Source: a virus
Strand: one strand, 5' to 3'
DNA length: 26,652 nt
Virus record (IMG/VR): IMGVR_UViG_3300025872_002603
Location: 1-26,652 of that record
The position numbers and the translations under genes were made by a program. Positions 13,809-21,279 of this stretch are shown in pieces (within the stretch, counting starts at the first letter, position 1; the number at the start of each line of letters is the position of its first letter). The notes beneath the pieces are model-generated. The model saw nothing but the letters and a program-made list of their open reading frames with translations, was not told where the DNA came from and did no database searches.

Positions 13809-13957
13809 TGTTTCTCTTTTCGGTCCCTGAGTGTAATGAAGATATGAGCCGATAAAGACCTGCCACACGATTCGGCTTCTTGTTTTAGTTCTGCTTTTAG
13901 TTTCAACGGAAGATGAACCGCAGTCATCTCTCGCTTTTCTTTTTTTGGTGTTGTCAT
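13805..13957 (-). CDS. Ribbon-helix-helix (Arc/CopG-like) protein
   Basis: A 50-residue basic protein: MTTPKKEKREMTAVHLPLKLKAEL… The segment MTAVHLPLKLKAELKQEAES followed by CGRSLSAHIFITL has the beta-strand plus two-helix pattern of Arc/CopG DNA-binding proteins, with residues around TAVHLP forming the DNA-contacting strand of the dimer. It could repress its own operon or another phage promoter. It starts with leader CACCAATTTAACAAC and is ATGA-coupled to recT. It is the clearest candidate regulator in the window. Confidence 0.7.
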   Translation of the reverse strand: MTTPKKEKREMTAVHLPLKLKAELKQEAESCGRSLSAHIFITLRDRKEKQ

Positions 13958-14085
13958 GTTGTTAAATTGGTGAGCGCGGCAAGTTGGCACTTGCTCCGGG
14001 TTTGACGCGGGCCGATTGTATCGCCGTCATCTGACCGCACCTTACATTAGGGATGCTTGGCCGTTGCATTTTCGCGCTCAAATTG
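13958..14085 (-). other. Non-coding leader with a perfect short hairpin
   Basis: This 128-bp region upstream of the ribbon-helix-helix gene has a perfect hairpin, GCAAGT-TGGC-ACTTGC (13979-13994), and longer-range GAGCGCG/CGCGCTC pairing across most of the gap. That could form a structured 5' leader in the RHH-recT transcript or an operator for the RHH protein. A 35-codon frame here (MQRPSIPNV…) is not convincing. Confidence 0.35.
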
Positions 14086-14307
14086 TTAAAGTTCTCCGAG
14101 TGCCTTAGCGATGCAGTAAATCGCATACCAGATTGCGGCGTTGAGAATTAAGATGCAAACGCATCCAATTCCGCGAGCCTGCCATTGCTCTTTCAATTCG
14201 CGCTCGTTTTCCTCATCGCGACGTTTCAATACGTCTAGATAGGCAAGTGCTTTCTTGTTCCGTTCGTGACGCTCGTTCGCGGAGCTATCGTGGATTGAGT
14301 CGTTCAT
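14086..14307 (-). CDS. Small membrane protein with C-terminal TM segment
   Basis: A 73-residue protein. The first 45 residues are highly charged helix (NERHERNKKALAYLDVLKRRDEENERELKEQW). The rest contains one hydrophobic stretch, CVCILILNAAIWYAIYCIA (about 49-67), likely a tail-anchored transmembrane helix with the charged part in the cytoplasm. Possible roles are a superinfection-exclusion or lysis accessory protein. It is not beside the lysis genes and no family was recognised. Confidence 0.6.
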   Translation of the reverse strand: MNDSIHDSSANERHERNKKALAYLDVLKRRDEENERELKEQWQARGIGCVCILILNAAIWYAIYCIAKALGEL

Positions 14308-14318
14308 GTGGTATGATA

Positions 14319-14504
14319 TTAGAGTGCACCAAAATCGTCATAAAACGCCGTGCAATCGTCGTCTTCGGTGTCGCCGCGCTCTGGGAAATAAACTCCAACG
14401 CGGTCGCTTCCGATAAAACTGATGCGTCCTTTTTCTCCAACGTTCCAATTGCTATTCTCCGATGTCATCCGGACCCATGTTCCAACTTCAATTTTTGTTT
14501 TCAT
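14319..14504 (-). CDS. Small beta-barrel-like hypothetical protein
   Basis: A 61-residue protein: MKTKIEVGTWVRMTSENSNW…, with NVGEKGRISFIGSDRVGVYFPE and an acidic tail (DTEDDDCTAFYDDFGAL). The pattern of short strands with G-E-K-G-R looks like an SH3/KOW-type barrel. The ATG at 14504 has the conserved leader ACAGAATCACAAAAC and is preferred to the longer frame starting at 14576, whose N-terminus (MRACFYLHRQHDAGEQ) is only the leader translated. Function unknown. Confidence 0.6.
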   Translation of the reverse strand: MKTKIEVGTWVRMTSENSNWNVGEKGRISFIGSDRVGVYFPERGDTEDDDCTAFYDDFGAL

Positions 14505-14589
14505 GTTTTGTGATTCTGTTTTGTTTTTCTGTTCGCCAGCGTCGTGCTGACGGTGGAGATAAAAGCACGCCCGCAAAAAAGACGCAATA

Positions 14590-14635
14590 ACTTTTTTAAA
14601 CTTTTTTCAAAGTGACGAAAAAAGAGTAAAAAAGT
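14590..14635 (-). repeat. AT-only 19-bp inverted repeat, possible terminator of the late operon
   Basis: ACTTTTTTAAACTTTTTTC (14590-14608) is an inverted copy, with two mismatches, of 14617-14635, around an 8-base loop. On the minus strand it lies about 33 bases after the endolysin stop and ends with a T-rich arm. It could stop late transcription before the early genes, though the stem lacks G:C pairs and may instead be a melting or protein-binding site. Confidence 0.45.
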
Positions 14636-14668
14636 GGATTGACTTTCCGGATGGAAAATATCAGCGCG

Positions 14669-15166
14669 TCAAACCATGAACCGGATGCGAGAGCGTATTT
14701 TACTGACGTGCCGCAGCTTTTTAAATACGCCGCCGCCCTCTCTGCTTCCCATCATATCAGTATTACCCTCACACGTTTGAACGTCTCCGTTTTCGTCCGG
14801 CGAGGAAAGCGCGATGCCAATATGCGAGAACGTGAAAACAACAATGTCGCCCGCTTCAATGTCGTCGCCGTGCGGTTTCTTCGTTTGCGTGCTGTTGTCT
14901 TGCGCCAAGCTCCAATTTTCAAAACCCCATGCGCTAGCCGTAGTCGGTCGTTTGAATGTCGCAGTCTCGCGGACTCTCGCGGACTTCATCGCCTCGCGGA
15001 CTACCCAACAGACAAAAGCAGCACACCACGGCCACGATTGCTTCGGGTCGAGATTCGTTGCGCCTTTGTATTCATTCACTCGCGGGCCGCAGTTTGTTCC
15101 GTCGATTTCCTCAACTCCAATTTCGTTTTTTGCGATGCGGCAGATTTCTTCGCGTAGTTTTGTCAT
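14669..15166 (-). CDS. CHAP-domain endolysin
   Basis: A 165-residue cysteine peptidase/amidase that cuts peptidoglycan at lysis. The CHAP/NlpC-like motifs are WPWCAAFVCW (catalytic Cys48), FSHIGIAL (His115) and CEGNTD (Glu133/Asn135 region), preceded by the NEIGVEEIDGTNCGPRVNEY lead-in found in many phage CHAP lysins. No signal peptide or cell-wall-binding domain is present, so export depends on a holin. It is ATGA-coupled to the small lipoprotein upstream and ends the late operon. Confidence 0.85.
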   Translation of the reverse strand: MTKLREEICRIAKNEIGVEEIDGTNCGPRVNEYKGATNLDPKQSWPWCAAFVCWVVREAMKSARVRETATFKRPTTASAWGFENWSLAQDNSTQTKKPHGDDIEAGDIVVFTFSHIGIALSSPDENGDVQTCEGNTDMMGSREGGGVFKKLRHVSKIRSRIRFMV

Positions 15167-15291
15167 GGCAGCGGTGTAGCTTTAATCTCCACGCTTGGCG
15201 AGACGGTGACAATGCAGGTTTTTGCGTGAATGGTTGCGCTTGTCACGCAACTGGAAAGCATTGCGGCGAATAAAACGAAGATGAGCTTCAT
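15163..15291 (-). CDS. Small lipoprotein, Rz1-like outer-membrane spanin candidate
   Basis: A 42-residue frame: MKLIFVLFAAMLSSCVTSAT… It has a short basic-hydrophobic signal followed by a lipobox, LSSC, with Cys15 as the lipidated residue. The mature peptide of about 28 residues includes VTVSPSVEIK. It begins in an ATGA with the receiver-domain gene and ends in an ATGA with the endolysin, so it is almost certainly translated. Its size and position match Rz1-type spanins that join inner and outer membranes at lysis. A second cysteine in the mature part could form dimers. The inner partner is probably the protein at 15704. Confidence 0.72.
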   Translation of the reverse strand: MKLIFVLFAAMLSSCVTSATIHAKTCIVTVSPSVEIKATPLP

Positions 15292-15707
15292 ACAAAAGCG
15301 AGTAAAGCCCGTGTCATCCTCTCGGTTTCTCCGGTCGCGTCAGAGTATCGCGTCTGCGCTAGTTGTGCGTTTGCTAATGCCTCGCGAATATGTCCGGAGT
15401 GGAACGGCTTTTTTAGAACTGAGTCCACCGCGTATTTCGCGTTGCCAATATCTGAGGAATGTCCGGTCATTAGAACGAATGCAGCATCGCCTGCGAGCCT
15501 TCGCAGCATTGGCATCATTTCAAAAGTCTTTTCAGCCGTGGAGTCCGGCAATTTCAAGTCGAGAAAAACAACGTCAAACTCGTGATCTTGCAACGCCTTG
15601 ATTGCTGCCTTCATCGAATGCACGCATTTTTTCGCGTAGCCGATTAGAACCGTTGAGACTGACGCCGTTGTTTCCTCGTCATCGTCAATAATGAGTGCGG
15701 ACTTCAT
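15288..15707 (-). CDS. Stand-alone response-regulator receiver (REC) domain
   Basis: A 139-residue protein with a complete CheY-like receiver domain. It has the acidic pair in ALIIDDDEE (Asp8/Asp9), the phosphoacceptor Asp50 in VVFLDLKLPD, the signalling Thr81 in VLMTGHSS and the invariant Lys100 in VLKKPF. There is no output domain: after residue 110 only a short helix follows (REALANAQLAQTRYSD…). All residues needed for phosphorylation are present, so it is probably functional. A two-component receiver inside a phage lysis operon, coupled by ATGA to a holin/spanin-like gene and a lipoprotein, is unusual. It might sense or sequester a host phosphosignal that times lysis; that is inference. 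Confidence 0.9.
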   Translation of the reverse strand: MKSALIIDDDEETTASVSTVLIGYAKKCVHSMKAAIKALQDHEFDVVFLDLKLPDSTAEKTFEMMPMLRRLAGDAAFVLMTGHSSDIGNAKYAVDSVLKKPFHSGHIREALANAQLAQTRYSDATGETERMTRALLAFV

Positions 15708-16006
15708 TGCGATGCGACTCGTTCCGCTGTCCGGATTGCCTCAATTCTTTTGCTCGCGAGATCCGCCATCACGCGGGCGGCATCCTCGTTGTTGATGTTT
15801 TTATACACCAACGCAATGATTGCATCGGCCAAGCACCCTAGCATCTGCTGCGACGCCTGCTGTTCTTTCATGCGTTCATCATGGAAACGCTTATCTTGTT
15901 CCAATTTCAAGCTGCAATACCATTTCCCAAACGCAAGAGCAGCAACAAGGAAAACAAGGGGCCAGCCGCCTTTCTCCCATGCTTGGTAAAGCTGAGTCGG
16001 TTCCAT
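15704..16006 (-). CDS. Holin- or inner-spanin-like membrane protein
   Basis: A 100-residue protein with a short N-terminus, one transmembrane helix (GWPLVFLVAALAFGKWYCSL, about 14-33) and a charged coiled-coil C-terminal part (KLEQDKRFHDERMKEQQASQQ). One TM plus coiled coil fits either a type-III/BhlA-like holin or an inner-membrane i-spanin of the Rz type. The small lipoprotein two genes downstream favours a spanin, but then the holin is missing. It begins MEPTQLYQAWEKG and is ATGA-coupled to the receiver-domain gene. Both roles remain open. Confidence 0.6.
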   Translation of the reverse strand: MEPTQLYQAWEKGGWPLVFLVAALAFGKWYCSLKLEQDKRFHDERMKEQQASQQMLGCLADAIIALVYKNINNEDAARVMADLASKRIEAIRTAERVASQ

Positions 16007-16009
16007 TTG

Positions 16010-16942
16010 TTACCTTGAAACGGTTGCGCGAAGTTTTACCGCGTCAAGGATGAATGACTTTGCCGCTGCCGTCGCGTCGTTTCCGATGATTCCGCAAATG
16101 TAGCGCGTAATTCCGCCGACGCTGTTTGTGTTTGTGACAGTTACTTCGTTTCCGAACGCACCGCCGTTTGTGTTCATGCTCATCTTGTATTCGAGATTGG
16201 TGCCTGTGTTTCTGATTCTAAGCGTATGCCAGTTTGTATCCGCTGCAACTCCGAGGCTTGATGCTGTCTCTGCCCCTCCATCTTTTACTACGGCCATGAA
16301 GTTCGTATCGCCGCTGCTTGTATCGTAACGTAGATACTCTCCGCGGCCCGGTGATACAGCCGAGTAGTCATTCATCACTCCAATTCGGAAACGAGTTACC
16401 GTTGTCTGGTTTAGTTTGAACGTAATTCGCACCTCGAACTGAATCGGCGTAGAAGCGTCAACAAAAACAAAAGGCGAAAGCGCGCTGCCGCCAACATACA
16501 ACGAAGAGGCATTCCCCGATGCCGCCGCGCATGCGGTTTGATACTGCCCCGGATTGTTTAGCGTTCCGGCGATGTAAGCGTAGGAGCCGCTTCCGCTGAT
16601 TGTCCCCTGACGCCATCCAAGCATTCCGATTTGTCCGTCAGCATTAGTGCCGCCGATGAAATCCTCTTCAAGGACAACGATATTTTGAGCAACAAAAAGG
16701 TCCGTCACGGACGCGATAAGGTTCGCTGATGTTGGCGTTGCGAGAAGCGTGCTGACGCCAGTGCCAAGTCCTGAAACTCCCGTCGCGATTGGTAATCCCG
16801 TGCAGTTTGTCAGCGTGCCGCTTGTCGGTGTTCCTATTGCGCCAAGTGTTTTTGTGACGTTGGTAAGGTTAATCGTTCCGCCGCTAGGCGTCCCGTCAAG
16901 CGTTCCCTGAATCAGTCCGTTTTTAATTGGAAATTGAGCCAT
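16010..16942 (-). CDS. Tail fibre / receptor-binding protein with lectin-like C-terminus
   Basis: A 310-residue protein. The N-terminal third has the phage tail-protein motif NCTGLPIATGVSGLGTGVST…LLATPTSANLIASVTD, found in many tail fibres and tail-associated proteins. From about residue 90 the sequence is beta-rich and resembles a concanavalin-like jelly roll (PIQFEVRITFKL, TNWHTLRIRNTGTNLEYKM), suggesting glycan binding. It would attach virions to the host surface. No endopeptidase or chaperone motif is seen. It follows the 371-residue structural gene by one base (TAATATG) and lies just before the lysis genes. Confidence 0.75.
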   Translation of the reverse strand: MAQFPIKNGLIQGTLDGTPSGGTINLTNVTKTLGAIGTPTSGTLTNCTGLPIATGVSGLGTGVSTLLATPTSANLIASVTDLFVAQNIVVLEEDFIGGTNADGQIGMLGWRQGTISGSGSYAYIAGTLNNPGQYQTACAAASGNASSLYVGGSALSPFVFVDASTPIQFEVRITFKLNQTTVTRFRIGVMNDYSAVSPGRGEYLRYDTSSGDTNFMAVVKDGGAETASSLGVAADTNWHTLRIRNTGTNLEYKMSMNTNGGAFGNEVTVTNTNSVGGITRYICGIIGNDATAAAKSFILDAVKLRATVSR

Positions 16943-16943
16943 A

Positions 16944-18059
16944 TTAAAGCGTTACTTTGTAGTCGAGGCGGTAATCAGTTGTCGCGTCTCCATTAAGGTA
17001 TACCGTGAATCCGGTTGTCGCCTTGTCGTCGATTGTCTGTGGCGACAATTTCAGTCCCGGCGAGCCTGCTCCGGTATAGATGACTTCCAAACTGATAATG
17101 TCATACGTCGAAGCCGAAAGCGCGGTGGAAAACGTAACCGTTGCCGAGTCCGTTGTTGAAAGCGTTACGCTCCCTTCGCGGTAATTGCTGCTCGCTGTTC
17201 CAGACGGGAATGTCTGCCCGTCACGGTAAAGGCTATTGACTATTTCGAGCGTGAACAGCGGCGAGATTTGCGGTGCCGTTCCATCGAGGTAAACAAGCTG
17301 CCCGTTGTATCCTACGCTCGCAATGTCTGTGTCTGTTTCCGGAACGCTTCCCGCCGTCACCAATATTACGGTAAAGCCTGTCCCGTGAGGTGCGTGATTC
17401 CCTTTCAAGCCCCATTCCGAAAAGGTCACGGTCACGGTATCGGTTGCTACGGAATAACTAGAATTAAATGCAGTATCTATCGCGTCCCCTAGCGCAGTTG
17501 CTACCGTGCTGGCTGTCGCATTGTTCGCAACATTGATCTTGTGAAGCGTTCCTCCGCCTGACGATGGCGGCGTCACCGTGGTTCCAGTAGTCTCAAACCA
17601 GAATCGCGTGAAGTCCGTAGCGGTATAGTAAATGTCTATATACTGCCCGTCCAAACGCATGAGCGTATTGGCTAAACACTGGATTGTAATCTGTTCCTGT
17701 GCGAATCCTACGTTTGCGGCAAGTGCCTTCAAAAACACCGGGGCCGCGAAGTCAATGCTGCCTTCGTAATAATAGTCCCCGAGGTCATCTACCGTCGTGC
17801 GAGTGAATACGGGGGATGCAACAACGGGCGCAACGTCAAAGCGATTGTTTCCAGTAGACGGTTTAACAATAAGCTCAATGGACGGATCAGCGCCTAAGTC
17901 GAGATACCGCCGCGTATCTCCGCTTGCGCCACGATAGAAGCCAATCCGGAACGTCTGTTGAGACGGCACGGGAACCGTCAACTTGTCCTGCAAAGCCGTG
18001 TCGAGTCCGGACAAGTCCAGAATGTTATTGTCAATATCCCATGTGATTAGATTCGGCAT
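16944..18059 (-). CDS. Distal tail / baseplate-type structural protein
   Basis: A 371-residue, beta-rich protein starting MPNLITWDIDNNILDLSGLD. The middle contains a Ser/Gly/Pro linker (TPPSSGGGTLHKINV). The C-terminal domain (FSTALSASTYDIISLEVIYTG…GLKLSPQTIDDKATTGFTVYLNG…YRLDYKV) resembles the small beta-sandwich H-type tail domains found in distal tail and fibre proteins. Position between tape measure and fibre supports a tail-tip role. Exact function is unknown. Confidence 0.6.
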   Translation of the reverse strand: MPNLITWDIDNNILDLSGLDTALQDKLTVPVPSQQTFRIGFYRGASGDTRRYLDLGADPSIELIVKPSTGNNRFDVAPVVASPVFTRTTVDDLGDYYYEGSIDFAAPVFLKALAANVGFAQEQITIQCLANTLMRLDGQYIDIYYTATDFTRFWFETTGTTVTPPSSGGGTLHKINVANNATASTVATALGDAIDTAFNSSYSVATDTVTVTFSEWGLKGNHAPHGTGFTVILVTAGSVPETDTDIASVGYNGQLVYLDGTAPQISPLFTLEIVNSLYRDGQTFPSGTASSNYREGSVTLSTTDSATVTFSTALSASTYDIISLEVIYTGAGSPGLKLSPQTIDDKATTGFTVYLNGDATTDYRLDYKVTL

Positions 18060-18077
18060 CCTTCTAGAGTGTTTTCG

Positions 18078-18893
18078 TCAAATTGGTTCCCCTGTGATAA
18101 CGCTGCGGAGTTGTGCGCCGGTTGCGGCGTCGTAAATCGGGTGAGTTCCGTCGGCGAGCGCGTATGGCCACCATGTCTTCGGCGTGAGGTAGATTTCGAT
18201 GTCACCGATTGCCGTTCCGCCTGTTCCCCAACGGATCGGAATCACTTCGCCATCGATGGACATGGTCAAATCTCCATACGTTCCCGCCGCCGTGCTGTCG
18301 TAGGTCTGCCCGTCCATAAATCCGGGCGGTGATCCGGATTTCGTCCAAGCGACATTGATGAAGAAACCTATCTGCGGAATCATTTCCGCGTCGTCAATCG
18401 GCGGCTGCGTCGCCGTCATCTTATACTGCGGCGGATAGACTCCGTATGCACCGAACAGGTAAAGCGTCGGCGTGATTTGCAGCGTATCACCGCTGATGTC
18501 TATTTCGACTTGGTTCCCGAAAGCGTTCGATGTGATGATGTGCCCGTAAGGTGCCCGATCGTATCCGTCGCACAAGTCGCGTTCGTCGGCGATGTATGCG
18601 GTATCCGTGTCTGGTCGTAGCGTGTCCGCGATGAAGAGTTCGATATTCTGCTCCGGGAAACCGTCTGATGGGTCGGTGCCGGTGATTTGCATGTTCCACG
18701 TCCTAACTCGCCAATACCACCGCACGCATTTCTGCACGCTGACAACTTTCGGCCATCGTGTGAGTCCCGTTGCTGCGTCAAGCGTCGGCTGATATTCTCC
18801 CCGAAACGGGAAGAGTAACGCCATCGGGTCGGGCGGCTGAATTGTCGAAACAGCCTGCGCCGGGTCGGTAGGTAAAAAGTGAGGAACTCTCAT
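18078..18893 (-). CDS. Hypothetical structural protein of the tail-tip module
   Basis: A 271-residue beta-rich protein (MRVPHFLPTDPAQAVSTIQ…), with many aromatic residues (WYWRVRTWNMQITG) and Asp/Gly loops. No known domain was recognised. It lies between the tape measure and the distal tail genes and overlaps the next gene by ATGA, so a virion component is likely. The absence of a signal peptide fits. Confidence 0.55.
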   Translation of the reverse strand: MRVPHFLPTDPAQAVSTIQPPDPMALLFPFRGEYQPTLDAATGLTRWPKVVSVQKCVRWYWRVRTWNMQITGTDPSDGFPEQNIELFIADTLRPDTDTAYIADERDLCDGYDRAPYGHIITSNAFGNQVEIDISGDTLQITPTLYLFGAYGVYPPQYKMTATQPPIDDAEMIPQIGFFINVAWTKSGSPPGFMDGQTYDSTAAGTYGDLTMSIDGEVIPIRWGTGGTAIGDIEIYLTPKTWWPYALADGTHPIYDAATGAQLRSVITGEPI

Positions 18894-19144
18894 GCTGGCG
18901 GGTCGGGTTCAACCGTGATTAAGATGGGAATCATCGCTGGCACAACTGCGCCGTTTGCGATGATGTAACAAAGCCGCTGAGACGAAAGCCCGATGGAAAC
19001 GCTGCCGTCGGGGTTCTCTATGACTTCGGTTTGCCCTTGCAAATCTTTCACGTCAGTCGAACGGCGCAACAAGTCTTTCAACCTAGCGCCGCTTAGCACG
19101 TATGTCTTTTTAACGTCGATATCCTGCCAGTGCGGTTTTTCCAT
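18890..19144 (-). CDS. Small hypothetical protein of the tail module
   Basis: An 84-residue protein: MEKPHWQDIDVKKTYVLSGARLKDLLRR…, with VIENPDGSVSIGLSSQRLCYIIANG and a Pro-rich tail. It resembles small phage tail-module proteins of unknown function. It starts one base after the preceding stop (TAATATG) and ends in an ATGA with the next gene, fitting a tightly coupled tail operon. Confidence 0.6.
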   Translation of the reverse strand: MEKPHWQDIDVKKTYVLSGARLKDLLRRSTDVKDLQGQTEVIENPDGSVSIGLSSQRLCYIIANGAVVPAMIPILITVEPDPPA

Positions 19145-19145
19145 A

Positions 19146-19829
19146 TTACTCCAAGGCTGGCACTACAATCCATTGCAGGCTTGTGGTTACTTCATAAACG
19201 TGCCCTTCCGCAATATCGCCGGGGCATCGGATGTTCAAATCTGTCCGAACCCATCCTTGAAAGAGCGGAGTTAATGCAGGATAAAAGCCGTTAAAAGCCG
19301 TCTCAATCGCTGCGTTCTCCACGGCTTGCGTGCCGAGCGGGTTGAGCACTTCTTCGCCTGATTGCGCGAGCGATGGACGTTGCCCGATGAGGCAAAATAC
19401 GTAGCTCAACGTGGGCTTCGGCTCGTTGATGATGCTTACGTAGTTCGTGCCCGGTTTGATGACGGCCTTCTGCTGGTAAGTCGTCGAGCGGATGCACGTC
19501 GGTTCTTTTGGCTTCGTGCCGAGCAAGCCGAGAAAGTTCGCCGTGATATGCGCCGTGCTTCCGTCGTCATACGTAATGTCGGCGGTGTCGAGGCACATAT
19601 ACCTGAAGACCTCCGACGGCCTGCCGTGCGACGTGTTGATGAGTCCGGCGATGAGTGCAATGTCGCGGTCGCTTCGCCCCGGCGTGAATAGCTTTTCGAG
19701 GTAGGTGCGAGCGTTCGAGCTTGCCACCTTGTAAACGCGTTGCCCTTGGTCGAATCCGCCGCCTTTCGTCCGCGTGAACGAAGGGCGGGCTTGCGGGAGA
19801 ATTGTGAGTGTGCCGTGTTGAATGTCCAT
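19146..19829 (-). CDS. Hypothetical tail-module protein
   Basis: A 227-residue mixed alpha/beta protein with FTPGRSDRDIALIAGLINTSHGRPS and CLDTADITYDDGSTAHITANF segments and a C-terminal beta region (TDLNIRCPGDIAEGHVYEVTTSLQW). No family is recognised. By order it follows the tape measure, the usual place for distal tail or baseplate proteins. The opposite strand holds long open frames, but this one fits the operon spacing (four bases from the tape measure). Confidence 0.55.
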   Translation of the reverse strand: MDIQHGTLTILPQARPSFTRTKGGGFDQGQRVYKVASSNARTYLEKLFTPGRSDRDIALIAGLINTSHGRPSEVFRYMCLDTADITYDDGSTAHITANFLGLLGTKPKEPTCIRSTTYQQKAVIKPGTNYVSIINEPKPTLSYVFCLIGQRPSLAQSGEEVLNPLGTQAVENAAIETAFNGFYPALTPLFQGWVRTDLNIRCPGDIAEGHVYEVTTSLQWIVVPALE

Positions 19830-19832
19830 ACT

Positions 19833-21278
19833 TTAGGCAACGGTCAATTTGTTGTTGAGCTTCACCATCTCCTTTTCGATTTTGTCGAGAAGCGTGACGG
19901 GTCGGTCGTCTTTCTTTTCGGGCGCGGCGATGTTCATTGCCGCGTCACCTTTGAGCGGCTTTGCGCCACGGTTTTCCGCGTCTTGCTTTTTGATTTTTTC
20001 CCGTGCGTCGAGGATGCGTTCTGCGCGTCGCCGGTCGCGCACTGCTTTGCGCTCTGCGCGAGCTTCGGCATTTGCGGCTGTCGAGCCTTTCATAATGCGC
20101 TGAATCTTCGCTTCGCGTGCTTCTGCGAGTCCGCCTTGCGCCTCGGTAAGGTCTGCGCGTGCTTCGTGCGCTGCTGCTGAATCCTTCCCGAAAAGTCTTT
20201 CGGCGACTGAGAATCGCGATTGCGCGTCAGAGACTCGCTTCTTTGCGATTGCGAGCTTTTCGTCTACGGTCATCAAGTCCTCTTTTGCGTCGGCCTGCTT
20301 TTGCAATGCCTTCGTTTCACGTTCCGATGCCGCCGTTGTCCGCTTCTCCTCATCGATGGATTTTTTGCGGTCTGCGATTTCCTGAAAAGCCTGTTGCCGC
20401 GCTTTTTCAGCGGCCTTGATTTCCTCGTCGCTCGCTTTCTTTGCTTCGGCTGCTTTTTCTTTCACTGCCTCGCTGAGGTCGCCAAGGTTTCTGACAACGG
20501 TTTCCGGGTTTGTCGCCTGCTCTTGTTCGGCCTTGTATTTGCTCCATCCCTTTTTTGCGCCGGCAATAATGCCGCCGATTTTGTCGAGCACGGTGTCTTT
20601 CAACTGACTGCTTTTTGCCTCTGCCGCGTCAACTGCGTCGTCGAGAGCTTTGGCGTTCTCTGTCTTGATTGCGCCGGTAGCTGCCGCCATGCCTTCGCGA
20701 ATTGATGCGCCGCCCTCCTTTAGCCCGCCGATGAGTTTCGCATTCTTCGTGCCGAAAATGTCCATGACGGCGGATGCCGCTTTGCCTTGGTCGGTGATTC
20801 CACGAATGCCGTCTGCGATTTTCAGAAAGAGCGTGAGCGTGTCCGCGTTCGCCGCTTCGTCTGCGCTGATTCCGAATTGCGCCATTTTCTTCGCGGCATC
20901 CTCGCTGCCGTTGCGAACTTCATCCTGCGTGATGATGAGCTTCAGCATTCCCTTCCGCAAATCTTCGCCGCTGACTCCGCTGCCTTGGAATACACGCTCG
21001 AGCTTGCTGAGGTTCTCCGCAGACACTCCAAGCTGGTCTTGCGCGTCGATGAGTTGCCCGGCACCGTCAACAGCGTTGAGGATTGCGCGGCCTGCCCGCG
21101 TTGCTCCCTGTGCAACGAGGTTTCCGCCGAGGACTGCGCCAAACATGCCGCCCTTGCCTCCGACGTTGAATGCTTTTTCTGTGTCACGACGGAATCTTTC
21201 AACTGACTGCCGGGCATTTTGAAGCCCTTTGTCCATCTTCGTTCCGTCTGCTTTGAGTGTGTAGGTTAATCCCGGCAT
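19833..21278 (-). CDS. Tail tape-measure protein
   Basis: A 481-residue helical protein. The N-terminal part (ADGTKMDKGLQNARQSVERFRRDTEKAF…) and the Gly/Ala-rich hydrophobic stretch (MFGAVLGGNLVAQGATRAGRAILN) are typical of tape measures. Next comes TDQGKAASAVMDIFGTKNAKLIGGLKEGG, also seen in tape measures. Long Ala/Lys/Glu coiled coils fill the C-terminal half. It sets tail length, and its modest size predicts a short tail (roughly 70 nm if about 0.15 nm per residue). It starts after TAAAATG and is followed by distal tail genes. Confidence 0.82.
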   Translation of the reverse strand: MPGLTYTLKADGTKMDKGLQNARQSVERFRRDTEKAFNVGGKGGMFGAVLGGNLVAQGATRAGRAILNAVDGAGQLIDAQDQLGVSAENLSKLERVFQGSGVSGEDLRKGMLKLIITQDEVRNGSEDAAKKMAQFGISADEAANADTLTLFLKIADGIRGITDQGKAASAVMDIFGTKNAKLIGGLKEGGASIREGMAAATGAIKTENAKALDDAVDAAEAKSSQLKDTVLDKIGGIIAGAKKGWSKYKAEQEQATNPETVVRNLGDLSEAVKEKAAEAKKASDEEIKAAEKARQQAFQEIADRKKSIDEEKRTTAASERETKALQKQADAKEDLMTVDEKLAIAKKRVSDAQSRFSVAERLFGKDSAAAHEARADLTEAQGGLAEAREAKIQRIMKGSTAANAEARAERKAVRDRRRAERILDAREKIKKQDAENRGAKPLKGDAAMNIAAPEKKDDRPVTLLDKIEKEMVKLNNKLTVA

Positions 21279-21279
21279 T

